The position numbers were made by a program, and so were the translations under genes. From Polynucleobacter sp. Latsch14-2 (GTDB taxonomy: Bacteria > Pseudomonadota > Gammaproteobacteria > Burkholderiales > Burkholderiaceae), in NCBI RefSeq assembly GCF_018881925.1, contig NZ_JACVPL010000013.1, forward strand, positions 1 to 51,840: DNA of 51,840 nt. Direction: 5' to 3'. Position 1 is the first letter of the stretch. The number at the start of each line of letters is the position of its first letter. Below are positions 27,154 through 36,286 of the stretch, piece after piece. The notes under the pieces were generated by a model that saw only the letters and a program-made list of their open reading frames with translations, searched no databases and was not told where the DNA came from.

Positions 27154-28491
27154 ATGGCTTTGCAGATAGAAAATTTAGGTCAACTAGACCGCAAAATGAC
27201 CTTGGAATTTGCTCGTGCCGATTTGGCCAAAGCACGTGAAGCGCAGTTAGCCAAGGTAGGCAAGACTATGAAAATGGCTGGCTTCCGTCCTGGTAAGGTT
27301 CCTAAGAGCATCGTTGAGAAACAATATGGCATGCAAGTGGATTTCGAAATCCAATTTGACAAGGCATCTGAGCTATTTTTTGAACTTAGCAAAAAAGAAG
27401 GTATCCAGTTAGCCGGTCAACCGCGGCTTGAGCCCAAGAGCGAGCTAGGTGCAGATAAGATTATTTTTGATGCCTACTTTGAAGTATTGCCAGAAGTAAA
27501 AATCGGCGACTTTACTAAAGCAGAAGTAACTAAATACGCAACCACTATTGCTGATGCCGAGATTGATCGCGCACTGGACGTTTTGCGTAAACAGCAAGTG
27601 CATTACCATCCACGCGGCGAAGCTGGCCCGCATGGTGATGGCGGAGCAAATACTGCAGCACAAGCGGGCGATCAAGTCATCATTGATTTCATTGGCAAAA
27701 TCGACGGCGTTGAGTTTGCTGGCGGCAAGGCTGAGAATTTTGAGTATGTGCTAGGTGAAGGTCGCATGCTCCCAGAATTTGAGGCTGCAACACTTGGCTT
27801 AAAAACTGGCGAGAGTAAAACTTTTCCGTTAAGTTTTCCGGCTGATTACCATGGTAAAGATGTTGCTGGAAAAACTGCTGATTTCACAATCACAGTAAAG
27901 AAAGTTAATTGGGCGCATTTACCTGTGGTTGATGATAACTTTGCATTGTCTTTAGGTGTCACGGAAGGTGGCGTTACTAAGATGCGTGAAGAAGTGAAGG
28001 AAAATCTGGATCGCGAAGTAAAGCGTCGCATCACATCTTTACTGAAGAATGAAGTGATGGATCAAATTGATAAACACTGTGAGCTCGATGTTCCTAAATC
28101 ATTGATTGCTTCTGAGCAAGAACGTTTGGTTGAGTCTGCGCGTCAGGATTTAATGCAACGCGGGATTCCGAATGCGAAAGACGCTCCCATTCCAGCTGAA
28201 ATGTTTGTGGAGCAAGCTACTAAGCGCGTGCGCCTTGGTTTAATTTTGGGCGACCTTGTAAAGCAAAAAGATTTGAAGGCTTCAGCCGATCAAATTAAGG
28301 CAGAGATTGATGAACAGGCTGCCACCTATGAAGACCCGAAAGAAGTGGTGCGCTGGTTCTATAGCAACCCAAGTCGCCTCAAAGATATTGAGAACTTGGT
28401 GCTTGAGGACAATGTTATCAAGTACTTCACTTCTCTTGCTAAAGTCAATGAGAAGGCTGTGAATTTCGAAGAACTTAGCAAATTAAATTGA
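27154..28491 (+). CDS. tig: Trigger factor
   Basis: A ribosome-bound chaperone with peptidyl-prolyl isomerase activity. The N-terminal ribosome-binding signature GFRPGKVP is at 43-50. The FKBP-like domain starts near 173 ('GDQVIIDFIGKIDGVEF'), and the helical C-terminal arms follow from about 260. Between the linker and the FKBP domain is a His/Gly-rich insertion of roughly 10 residues (150-165, 'HYHPRGEAGPHGDGG') not present in E. coli. 445 residues. It heads tig-clpP-clpX-lon, a conserved proteostasis order, with 19 bp to clpP. Confidence 0.97.
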   Translation: MALQIENLGQLDRKMTLEFARADLAKAREAQLAKVGKTMKMAGFRPGKVPKSIVEKQYGMQVDFEIQFDKASELFFELSKKEGIQLAGQPRLEPKSELGADKIIFDAYFEVLPEVKIGDFTKAEVTKYATTIADAEIDRALDVLRKQQVHYHPRGEAGPHGDGGANTAAQAGDQVIIDFIGKIDGVEFAGGKAENFEYVLGEGRMLPEFEAATLGLKTGESKTFPLSFPADYHGKDVAGKTADFTITVKKVNWAHLPVVDDNFALSLGVTEGGVTKMREEVKENLDREVKRRITSLLKNEVMDQIDKHCELDVPKSLIASEQERLVESARQDLMQRGIPNAKDAPIPAEMFVEQATKRVRLGLILGDLVKQKDLKASADQIKAEIDEQAATYEDPKEVVRWFYSNPSRLKDIENLVLEDNVIKYFTSLAKVNEKAVNFEELSKLN

Positions 28492-28510
28492 TTAAATAAG
28501 GCGCAATGAC

Positions 28511-29140
28511 ATGAACCAGAATCATTTCCACTCTGAGAGTTTAGAGCCAAAAGCTTTGGGTTTGGTTCCTATGGTAATCGAGACCTCTGGTCGAGGTGAG
28601 CGCGCCTACGACATTTACTCCCGGTTACTAAGGGAGCGTGTAGTGTTCTTAGTTGGCGAGGTCAATGATCAAACTGCCAATCTGGTTATTGCCCAATTGT
28701 TATTTCTTGAGAGTGAAAATCCCGACAAAGAAATTTCTCTGTATATCAACTCACCAGGCGGTTCTGTGTCAGCTGGTCTTGCTATCTACGACACTATGCA
28801 ATTTATAAAGCCACATGTCAGTACTTTGTGCATGGGTATGGCTGCGAGCATGGGTGCTTTCCTGCTCTGCGCTGGAGAAAAGGGTAAGCGCTATGCCTTA
28901 CCCAATTCTCGTGTGATGATTCATCAGCCCTTAGGCGGTGCGCGTGGACAAGCTTCGGATATTGAGATTCAGGCGCGTGAAATTTTGTACCTACGTGAAC
29001 GTCTTAATCAAATATTGGCTGATCGTACAGGGCAATCTATTGAAACGATTGCCAAAGATACCGACCGCGATAACTTTATGTCAGCTGAGCAGGCACGTGA
29101 CTATGGCTTGATTGATAAAGTTATTGAAAAGCGTCCTTAA
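28511..29140 (+). CDS. clpP: ATP-dependent Clp protease proteolytic subunit ClpP
   Basis: The serine peptidase chamber that degrades substrates delivered by ClpX or ClpA. Catalytic S113 in 'GMAASMGAF' and H138 in 'VMIHQPLGG' are clear; the Asp in 'DTDRDNFM' near 187 completes the triad. The N-terminal ~15 residues are probably a processed propeptide, as in E. coli. 209 residues. It is 36 bp upstream of clpX and likely co-transcribed with it. Confidence 0.97.
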   Translation: MNQNHFHSESLEPKALGLVPMVIETSGRGERAYDIYSRLLRERVVFLVGEVNDQTANLVIAQLLFLESENPDKEISLYINSPGGSVSAGLAIYDTMQFIKPHVSTLCMGMAASMGAFLLCAGEKGKRYALPNSRVMIHQPLGGARGQASDIEIQAREILYLRERLNQILADRTGQSIETIAKDTDRDNFMSAEQARDYGLIDKVIEKRP

Positions 29141-29176
29141 CGTTTCTATATAACTTACCATTATTAGGCATCCCTC

Positions 29177-30538
29177 TTGAGTGATACAACCCCTTCAGCC
29201 AGTTCAGATAAAACACTGTATTGCTCGTTTTGCGGCAAGAGTCAGCACGAAGTTAAAAAGCTGATTGCCGGTCCATCGGTTTTTATTTGTGACGAGTGCA
29301 TCGATTTATGCACAGACATCATTCAAGAAGAAATTGCCAAACTGCCTAAGGCGGAAGGTGATGATGCCCTTCCCACGCCTCATGAGATACGTGCGAATTT
29401 AGACCAATACGTTATTGGCCAAGATCACGCTAAAAAGACTTTGGCAGTAGCTGTATACAACCATTACAAGCGTCTACAGTATTTGCCTAAACCCAAAAAA
29501 GAGAAGTTAGATAAAGACGGCAAACCCACCGAGGCCACAGAAAAAAAAGAATCCAAAAAGCCTGCGAAAGCAATGGTTGATGGCGTTGAGCTTGCCAAGA
29601 GTAATATTTTGCTAATTGGACCGACTGGATCTGGAAAAACGCTGCTAGCCCAAACCCTTGCCCGCATGCTTGATGTCCCTTTTGTGATGGCTGATGCCAC
29701 GACCTTAACTGAGGCGGGCTATGTTGGAGAAGACGTAGAAAATATTATTCAAAAGCTGCTACAAGCCTGCGATTACAACATTGAAAAGGCTCAGCGTGGC
29801 ATTGTTTATATTGATGAGATCGATAAGATTTCTCGTAAGTCCGATAACCCGTCTATTACCCGCGATGTATCAGGTGAGGGCGTGCAGCAAGCACTGCTGA
29901 AATTGGTTGAGGGCACAATGGCTTCCATTCCGCCTCAAGGTGGACGCAAGCATCCAAATCAAGACTTCTTGCAAGTTGATACTACCAATATCCTTTTCAT
30001 CTGTGGTGGCGCGTTTGACGGTCTTGAGAAAGTTATTCAGCAGCGCACCGCAAAAACTGGTATTGGCTTTAATGCTACCGTTCCAGGAAAGGATGATCGA
30101 GGTATTAGTGATCTTCTGATTGAAGTTGAGCCTGAAGATTTGATTAAATTTGGATTAATTCCGGAATTAATTGGTCGTCTGCCGGTGCTTGCTACTTTGG
30201 CTCAGCTAGATGAAGCGGCTCTGATACAGATTCTGACCGAGCCAAAAAATGCGCTTGTAAAGCAATTTCAGGCACTTTTAACCATGGAGGGTGCAGAGCT
30301 TGAAGTCCGCGCTGAGGCGCTATCAGCTATTGCTAAAAAGGCCATTGCACGCAAAACTGGTGCACGCGGTTTGAGATCAATTCTTGAGGGCTCCCTAATG
30401 GATGTGATGTACGACTTGCCTTCCTTGAAAAATGTCCAAAAGGTTGTTATCGATGAGTCAAGCATTCAGGAGGGCGGAAAACCACTCTTGGTATACAAGC
30501 ACGATGTAGAAAATGAAGATTTAATCAAAAAAGCTTAA
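29177..30538 (+). CDS. clpX: ATP-dependent Clp protease ATP-binding subunit ClpX
   Basis: An AAA+ unfoldase that feeds ClpP. The N-terminal zinc domain has C16, C19, C38 and C41; Walker A GPTGSGKT is at 148-155 and Walker B at '[12 protein letters not shown]'. The pore loop 'GYVGED' and the ClpP-contact IGF-type loop ('TGIGFNA') are present. A Lys/Glu-rich insertion at about 102-135, replacing the short loop of E. coli ClpX, makes it 453 residues rather than 424. The start appears to be TTG 29177 (AGG about 8 nt upstream), giving '[12 protein letters not shown]'. Confidence 0.96.
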   Translation: MSDTTPSASSDKTLYCSFCGKSQHEVKKLIAGPSVFICDECIDLCTDIIQEEIAKLPKAEGDDALPTPHEIRANLDQYVIGQDHAKKTLAVAVYNHYKRLQYLPKPKKEKLDKDGKPTEATEKKESKKPAKAMVDGVELAKSNILLIGPTGSGKTLLAQTLARMLDVPFVMADATTLTEAGYVGEDVENIIQKLLQACDYNIEKAQRGIVYIDEIDKISRKSDNPSITRDVSGEGVQQALLKLVEGTMASIPPQGGRKHPNQDFLQVDTTNILFICGGAFDGLEKVIQQRTAKTGIGFNATVPGKDDRGISDLLIEVEPEDLIKFGLIPELIGRLPVLATLAQLDEAALIQILTEPKNALVKQFQALLTMEGAELEVRAEALSAIAKKAIARKTGARGLRSILEGSLMDVMYDLPSLKNVQKVVIDESSIQEGGKPLLVYKHDVENEDLIKKA

Positions 30539-30597
30539 TTTTTAAGGTTTTTTTGTTGATTTCTACAGATTTTCGGGCATTTTTAGCATTTCACCCC

Positions 30598-30626
30598 CTT
30601 GTTTTTTCTCTGCATATGCCCATATA
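30598..30626 (+). promoter_or_regulatory. Predicted sigma32 (heat-shock) promoter of lon
   Basis: -35 CTTGTTT (30598-30604), a 14-bp spacer and -10 CCCATATA (30619-30626), against the RpoH consensus CTTGAAA-N11-16-CCCATnTa. The start near 30633 would give a leader of about 85 nt to the lon ATG. lon is a classic heat-shock gene. A second CCCATAAA lies just downstream at 30639-30646. Confidence 0.6.
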
Positions 30627-30718
30627 GGTATTATGCTACCCATAAATAATGTCCCTATTTAGTGTTTTTGAATAAATAGTGATATTTCGAGAATTGACTA
30701 CTTTGGAGGATTTGCCCT

Positions 30719-33151
30719 ATGCCTGGCCACTTATTACTACCCTCTGAACCGATTCAACTGCCATTGCTCCCTCTCAGGGATGTGGTTGTCTTTCCTCATA
30801 TGGTGATACCACTGTTTGTGGGTCGCCCTAAATCTATCAAGGCTTTAGAAGCCGCAATGGAAACCGGTAAAAATGTTTTGTTGGTGGCGCAAAAGACGGC
30901 CGCTAAGGACGAGCCGAGTGTTGGTGACCTCTATGAGGTAGGTTGTATTGCGAGCATCTTGCAAATGCTTAAATTACCTGATGGCACCGTTAAAGTGCTG
31001 GTTGAGGGTGTTCAGCGTGCAGAAGTTACTCAAGTTGAGGATAGTCTGGGCTACTTTGCCTGTGAAGCGAGCCCGACGCCCATCGACACATTAGATGCCC
31101 ATGAAACTGAAGCTTTGCGTCGTGCAATCATGGCTCAATTTGATCAATATGTAAAACTTAATAAAAAGGTCCCTCAAGAGATTTTGTCTTCTTTGGGCGG
31201 CATTGACGATCCCAGCCGTTTAGCTGATACCATTTGCGCGCACTTGCCTGTCAAGCTAGAGCAAAAGCAAAAACTCTTAGAGATGACGGATGTTGTTCAA
31301 AGGCTTGAAAGTTTGCTGGCTGATCTTGAGAGTGAAATTGATATATTGCAAGTTGAAAAGCGTATTCGTGGACGTGTTAAACGTCAAATGGAAAAGAGTC
31401 AGCGCGAGTACTACCTCAACGAGCAAGTGAAGGCGATTCAGAAGGAGCTGGGCGAGGGTGAAGAGGGGGCTGATCTCGAGGAGCTTGAGAAGCGCATTAA
31501 AGCGGCCCGCATGCCCAAAGAGGCCCTCAAGAAAGCGGAGTCAGAGTTAAAGAAACTGAAGCTCATGTCTCCAATGTCTGCCGAGGCAACAGTGATTAGG
31601 AATTTTATTGACACACTGGTCAATCTACCTTGGAAGAAAAAAAACAAGATTAACAATGATCTCACCAATGCTGAAAAAGTATTGAATGAAGATCACTATG
31701 GCTTGGACAAAGTTAAAGAACGCATTTTGGAGTATCTCGCAGTTCAGCAGCGCGTTGATCGTGTTAAGGCCCCAATCCTTTGCTTAGTTGGCCCTCCTGG
31801 TGTTGGTAAAACTTCCCTGGGCCAATCGATTGCTCGCGCCACTAATCGTAAGTTCGTGCGTATGGCGTTGGGCGGTGTGCGTGATGAGTCTGAAATCCGT
31901 GGTCATCGTCGCACCTATATAGGATCTATGCCGGGAAAGATTTTAACGAGCCTCACTAAAGTTGGGGTCCGCAATCCACTGTTCTTACTAGATGAAGTGG
32001 ACAAGATGGGTATGGATTTCCGTGGCGATCCTGCAAGTGCTTTGCTAGAGGTTTTAGATCCGGAGCAGAACCATACGTTCCAAGATCATTATGTTGAAGT
32101 TGATTTTGATCTTTCTGATGTGATGTTTGTTGCAACGGCTAACTCTTTAAATATTCCAGGCCCTTTGTTAGATCGCCTCGAAATTATTCGCCTGGCTGGA
32201 TATACAGAAGATGAAAAGACAAGCATTGCCGTCAATTACCTCATTCCCAAACAGATCAAAAATAACGGCTTGAAAAAGGAAGAGTTAAAGATTGAGGAAA
32301 GTGCCGTCCGCAGCATAATTCGTTATTACACCCGCGAAGCAGGTGTGCGTTCTTTAGAGCGCGAGATTAGTAAGATTTGCCGTAAAGTGGTTAAGCTTTT
32401 ACTGCTCAAGAAAGAGTCCGCTCCGATTTCCGTCAATGCAGATAATCTTGAGAAGTTCTTATCGGTTCGCATGTACGACTTTGGTTTAGCAGCAAAAGAA
32501 AACCAGGTGGGTCAGGTTACGGGTTTAGCCTGGACTGAAGTTGGCGGCGATTTATTGACAATTGAGGCCGCAGTAATGTCTGGTAAAGGTGTTATTACAC
32601 GTACCGGCTCTATCGGCGATGTCATGAAGGAATCGGTTGAAGCTGCCCGCACTGTCGTTCGTTCGCGTGCTAGACGTTTGGGCATTGCTGATGACTCTTT
32701 TGAGAAAAAGGATATTCATATTCACTTTCCGGATGGCGCAACACCAAAAGATGGTCCATCAGCCGGTATTGCTATTACAACAGCCTTAGTTTCCGTCCTC
32801 ACTGGCATTCCCATTCGTTCTGATGTCGCAATGACTGGAGAAATTACCCTGCGGGGTGAGGTATTGCCAATTGGGGGGTTAAAAGAAAAGCTATTGGCAG
32901 CCCATCGCGGCGGGATTAAGCTTGCTCTCATTCCTGAGGAAAATGTTAAAGATCTAATTGATATTCCAGATAACGTCAAGAATGCAATCGAGATTGTCCC
33001 AGTTCGTTGGATTGATAAAGTCCTTGAGCTTGCTCTAGAACGTATGCCCGAGGCGCTGCCTGATCCAACGCCTGAAGAGCTTGCCAAAAGGGCTGCAGAG
33101 GCAACCAAGGCAAATGAAAAATCAGCTGGTACTGACGTTCTCAAGCATTAG
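30719..33151 (+). CDS. lon: ATP-dependent Lon protease
   Basis: Degrades misfolded and regulatory proteins. The 810 residues comprise the N-terminal LAN substrate domain (about 14-205), a coiled-coil linker rich in Lys/Glu, and the AAA+ module with Walker [10 protein letters not shown] near 359. The C-terminal peptidase domain has catalytic S681 in 'DGPSAGIAI' and the Lys of '[16 protein letters not shown]' near 724. GGAGGA is 8 nt before the ATG. The 180-bp gap after clpX contains a sigma32-type promoter, so lon can be induced separately from clpPX. The last ~25 residues are Ala/Glu/Lys-rich and variable. Confidence 0.97.
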   Translation: MPGHLLLPSEPIQLPLLPLRDVVVFPHMVIPLFVGRPKSIKALEAAMETGKNVLLVAQKTAAKDEPSVGDLYEVGCIASILQMLKLPDGTVKVLVEGVQRAEVTQVEDSLGYFACEASPTPIDTLDAHETEALRRAIMAQFDQYVKLNKKVPQEILSSLGGIDDPSRLADTICAHLPVKLEQKQKLLEMTDVVQRLESLLADLESEIDILQVEKRIRGRVKRQMEKSQREYYLNEQVKAIQKELGEGEEGADLEELEKRIKAARMPKEALKKAESELKKLKLMSPMSAEATVIRNFIDTLVNLPWKKKNKINNDLTNAEKVLNEDHYGLDKVKERILEYLAVQQRVDRVKAPILCLVGPPGVGKTSLGQSIARATNRKFVRMALGGVRDESEIRGHRRTYIGSMPGKILTSLTKVGVRNPLFLLDEVDKMGMDFRGDPASALLEVLDPEQNHTFQDHYVEVDFDLSDVMFVATANSLNIPGPLLDRLEIIRLAGYTEDEKTSIAVNYLIPKQIKNNGLKKEELKIEESAVRSIIRYYTREAGVRSLEREISKICRKVVKLLLLKKESAPISVNADNLEKFLSVRMYDFGLAAKENQVGQVTGLAWTEVGGDLLTIEAAVMSGKGVITRTGSIGDVMKESVEAARTVVRSRARRLGIADDSFEKKDIHIHFPDGATPKDGPSAGIAITTALVSVLTGIPIRSDVAMTGEITLRGEVLPIGGLKEKLLAAHRGGIKLALIPEENVKDLIDIPDNVKNAIEIVPVRWIDKVLELALERMPEALPDPTPEELAKRAAEATKANEKSAGTDVLKH

Positions 33152-33255
33152 TTCGCAAGGGCTCCTGGATCAATGCCTTCTTTTTAGATGACTAGATAAG
33201 GGAACCCTGGCTTTGCCAATTGTTTGAGGTACAATCTCACCTGTAGTATTTTTTG

Positions 33256-33331
33256 GGGCGCTTAGCTCAGTTGGTAGAGCGTCTGCCTTACACGCAGAAT
33301 GTCGGGAGTTCGAGCCTCTCAGCGCCCACCA
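33256..33331 (+). tRNA. tRNA-Val (anticodon UAC)
   Basis: 76 nt with an encoded CCA. The acceptor GGGCGCT pairs with AGCGCCC; the D-arm is GCTC-AGTTGGTA-GAGC, the anticodon loop CTTACAC, and a T-arm with TTCGAGC is present. It lies between lon and the ppiD-like gene, 104 bp after lon. A -10-like TACAAT lies about 20 bp upstream. Confidence 0.97.
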
Positions 33332-33422
33332 AATTCTTCATCGCTTTTAGGCTAGCTAGCTGCTCTAGATACCAACGCCTAGTACACTCACATCATTGAC
33401 TTCATTTCCTAGCGACTAACTC

Positions 33423-34889
33423 ATGTTTGATACCGTACGTAAGCATCAGAAGATTCTTCAACTCATATTGATGCTCCTGATCGTTCCCTCCTTTGTCATG
33501 TTCGGGATATCTGGTTACTCCGGTTTTATGGATAAAGAGACCGATATAGTAAAGATCAACGGAAAAGCCATTACTGTTCAAGAAGTAGATTCTGCAGCCA
33601 AGCGTCAAGCGGAGCGAGTTGGTGGTAGCGTACAAATTGCCCAAAGCCTTGAATTTCGTCAAGCCATTCTGAATGAATTATTACAACAGCGCATTTTGGG
33701 GTTTGCTGTAAATGACCTCCGTTTGCAGGTTGGTAAAGATGCACTGATTAAGAGCTTGCAGAATATCCCGCAAATTCGGGCGCTGTATAAATCCGATGGC
33801 AGCTTTGATGAGCAGCGTTTTAAGCAACTCTTAGCAAATAATGGTTTAAGTGAAGAGCAGTTCTATGCTGGTCAAAGTTTTGATTTAAAAATCCAGCAAT
33901 TGGTGGGTTCGGTTGCCCGTACAGAGCTTGCTACTCCAAAAATTTCTGAAGCCATTTCATCCCTCTATGAAACAGAGCGAGAAGTACAGCTATTGCAATT
34001 TAACGCTAAAGACTACCTAAGCAAGGTAAACCCCACTTCGCAAGAGCTACAGGCTTTTTACGATGCCAATACCAGGCTCTTTGAGAGCCCAGAATTTATT
34101 GATGTCGAATTTATTGTGCTCAAAGCCGATCCTAAGGGGGATGCAAAAGCATTTGGTGAGAAGGCGGATCAGTTCGCTAACATGACTTATGACCAATCAG
34201 ATAGCTTGAAGCCTACCGCTGATAAATTAAAATTATCAATTCAGTCCCAAAAGAATGTAACGCGCAATGGGACTGCAGGCTTAACTAAAGACCATCCTCT
34301 GAGTAACCCCAAAGTCATCCAGTCTTTGTTTGGAGATGAGGCGCTAAAAAATAAACGCAATATTGAGGCTGTTCAAGTAGCCCCTGGCGTTTTCGTTTCC
34401 GCCCGAGTTGTTACTTTTCATCCGGCCCAAACTTTGCCATTTAATGATGTTGCTGCTGAAGTAAAGCGACAAGTTGGTCAGCGTGCTGCTGAAAAATTAG
34501 CTAGCACCACAGCAGCCGAATATTACGCCACCCTTCAAAAAGACCCTAAAAATTCCACTGGTTTTGCTAGCCCCATATGGGTTTCACGTAATAAGCCTGG
34601 CAACTTGGTTGGTCAAGCCATGGATGAGGTAATGTCAGTAAATGCCGATAAATTGCCAGCAGTTATATCGGTATTTAATCCCGGTGTGGGCGTAAGTCTC
34701 TACAGAGTTGTTCAGGTCCGACAACCTTCTGGTGGTGATGACAAAGTTCACAAAGCTCAGGCGCAACAAATTCAGTCATTGAGCGCCCAATCTGAATTTG
34801 CAGGATTTATGGCTTATTGGCGTGATGCCAGCGCTGTTAAATTCATTAATCCTCTTAAGTCTACTGCTTCAGGTAGTGCCGGTAGTTAA
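33423..34889 (+). CDS. ppiD: PpiD-like periplasmic folding factor lacking a recognisable parvulin domain
   Basis: A membrane-anchored periplasmic chaperone of the SurA_N/PpiD family. A cytoplasmic start 'MFDTVRKHQKILQ', one membrane segment at about 14-31, then the SurA-N-like helical region (about 40-200) with 'ILNELLQQRILGFAV'. In usual PpiD proteins (about 620-640 residues) a parvulin PPIase domain follows 'Fxx PE'. Here 'SPEFIDVEFIVLKAD' runs straight into the region normally after it, 'FANMTYDQSDSLKPTADKLKL'. The protein is only 488 residues and shows no GGDLG/F-type parvulin motifs. The lon-ppiD neighbourhood matches other proteobacteria. A chaperone-only role is inferred. Confidence 0.85.
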   Translation: MFDTVRKHQKILQLILMLLIVPSFVMFGISGYSGFMDKETDIVKINGKAITVQEVDSAAKRQAERVGGSVQIAQSLEFRQAILNELLQQRILGFAVNDLRLQVGKDALIKSLQNIPQIRALYKSDGSFDEQRFKQLLANNGLSEEQFYAGQSFDLKIQQLVGSVARTELATPKISEAISSLYETEREVQLLQFNAKDYLSKVNPTSQELQAFYDANTRLFESPEFIDVEFIVLKADPKGDAKAFGEKADQFANMTYDQSDSLKPTADKLKLSIQSQKNVTRNGTAGLTKDHPLSNPKVIQSLFGDEALKNKRNIEAVQVAPGVFVSARVVTFHPAQTLPFNDVAAEVKRQVGQRAAEKLASTTAAEYYATLQKDPKNSTGFASPIWVSRNKPGNLVGQAMDEVMSVNADKLPAVISVFNPGVGVSLYRVVQVRQPSGGDDKVHKAQAQQIQSLSAQSEFAGFMAYWRDASAVKFINPLKSTASGSAGS

Positions 34890-34898
34890 TAGATTGGC

Positions 34899-35555
34899 CT
34901 AATTTATCAGCATTTTTTTGTATGGGGCTATTGCACCCCATACATTTTTAAAGAGAATAGCTTGAGCTTCTACATTTGGATGAAGCCTATCCTCTTGAAA
35001 TAGTGATGATTTGCCGGCAATCCCGTTCAAAAAGAACGGCAATAAAACTATATTTTCTTGTGTTGCTAGGGTGGGGTATAGATCACGAAATTGCTTGGCG
35101 TACTGTTGACCGTAATTGGGCGGTATCTGCATTCCAAACAACACTACCTTTGCTCCAGACTTTCTACACATTTGAATCATTTTGCGTAGATTATTTTCCG
35201 TCTCCATGATCGGTAGCCCCCTCAGTGCATCATTTGCCCCAAGTTCAAGCAAAACTAATTCTGGATTTTTTTGAGTCAAAAGATCTTGAATGCGTGACAA
35301 GCCCCCAGAACTTGTTTCGCCGCTAATACTCGCATTAAATACACCCCATTTGCTAGACTCTTTTGCTAACTGCTGCTGAAGTAGGCTTACCCAGCCAGTG
35401 CCACGTGGCAACCCATACTCAGCCGAAAGACTATCGCCGACGACCAAAATGACCGGATTTGATTGTACGGCAGGACTAAATCCCAGAAACAGGCAAAATA
35501 GACCTACAAAGATGGATTTACACAGCGGTTTACAGGCTTTTCGCAATAGCTTCAT
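34899..35555 (-). CDS. tesA: Periplasmic GDSL esterase/lysophospholipase (TesA-like arylesterase)
   Basis: An SGNH hydrolase acting on acyl esters or thioesters in the periplasm. A signal peptide spans about 1-32 (basic start, 'IFVGLFCLFLGFSPAVQS'). Block I 'VVGDSLSAEYG' gives nucleophile S42; block III 'LGANDALRG' supplies the oxyanion Gly/Asn, and D189 and H192 in 'DRLHPN' complete the triad. 218 residues. It diverges from the ybbA-type ABC gene with 29 bp between starts, exactly the tesA/ybbA arrangement of E. coli. Confidence 0.92.
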   Translation of the reverse strand: MKLLRKACKPLCKSIFVGLFCLFLGFSPAVQSNPVILVVGDSLSAEYGLPRGTGWVSLLQQQLAKESSKWGVFNASISGETSSGGLSRIQDLLTQKNPELVLLELGANDALRGLPIMETENNLRKMIQMCRKSGAKVVLFGMQIPPNYGQQYAKQFRDLYPTLATQENIVLLPFFLNGIAGKSSLFQEDRLHPNVEAQAILFKNVWGAIAPYKKMLIN

Positions 35556-35584
35556 GATTCTAAGATCGGTATAAAAAATACAAC

Positions 35585-36265
35585 ATGGACGGTTCGCTTA
35601 CAAGAATTAGCGCTAAAAAACTTGGTAAAACTGTTTTTACCAACAATGATGTTTTACCTATTTTGCACGACATTAGCTTCGAGATAGGGGCTGGTGAAAG
35701 CGTTGCCGTTATCGGCAGCTCCGGCTCCGGAAAAAGCACACTCCTTAGTCTTTTGGCGGGTCTTGATACGCCAACGCTTGGTGAGGTCTGCATGATGGGG
35801 CAAAGTCTTAATACATTAAGCGAAGACGGTCGAGCCAAGCTACGTAGTCAATATACTGGTTTTGTTTTTCAATCTTTTCAACTGCTGCCTCACCTTAATG
35901 TACTTGAGAATGTCATGTTGCCCGCTGAGATTTCGGGCTTGGACTTACAGGATTGCCGTATCCAGTCTCAATATTGGCTAGATAAAGTTGGTTTATCCCA
36001 CCGGCTTGAGCACTTTCCAAATACGCTCTCAGGAGGGGAGCAGCAACGTGTAGCTCTAGCTAGGGCCTTTATTAATAAGCCGGCTATTCTATTTGCCGAT
36101 GAGCCCACCGGCAGTCTGGATGAGGCCAGTGGTACACGGGTGATTGAGCTCTTATTCGAACTTAATCAGGAGTGCAACTCAACTTTGGTCTTGGTGACAC
36201 ATGACCAAGCGCTGGCGGCTCACTGCGCTAGACGGCTACACCTTCATGCCGGCCGATTGGTCTAA
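35585..36265 (+). CDS. ybbA: ABC transporter ATP-binding protein, YbbA/LolD type
   Basis: A nucleotide-binding subunit of the MacB/LolCDE-like family, which power mechanotransmission or lipoprotein release rather than ordinary transport. Walker [10 protein letters not shown] is at 44-52, the Q-loop at '[12 protein letters not shown]', the signature LSGGEQQR at 148-155, and Walker B ILFADEP at 168-174 followed by the H-loop 'VTHD'. 226 residues. The four-TM permease (ybbP) that normally follows is missing; purL starts 21 bp downstream. Either the permease lies elsewhere or this ATPase serves another partner. Confidence 0.88.
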   Translation: MDGSLTRISAKKLGKTVFTNNDVLPILHDISFEIGAGESVAVIGSSGSGKSTLLSLLAGLDTPTLGEVCMMGQSLNTLSEDGRAKLRSQYTGFVFQSFQLLPHLNVLENVMLPAEISGLDLQDCRIQSQYWLDKVGLSHRLEHFPNTLSGGEQQRVALARAFINKPAILFADEPTGSLDEASGTRVIELLFELNQECNSTLVLVTHDQALAAHCARRLHLHAGRLV

Positions 36266-36274
36266 TCAAAACCT

Positions 36275-36280
36275 TATAAT
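36275..36280 (+). promoter_or_regulatory. Consensus -10 (TATAAT) at the purL start
   Basis: A perfect TATAAT ends only 6 bp before the purL ATG, with no Shine-Dalgarno between. If used, transcription would start on or next to the ATG (leaderless message). No good -35 is visible at 16-18 bp upstream, so confidence is low. Confidence 0.3.
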
Positions 36281-36286
36281 CTAATA

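Noticed and set aside
33152..33255. Possible terminator after lon (AAGG...CCTTCTTTTT)
   Set aside because: Only about four base pairs of stem; too weak to list.
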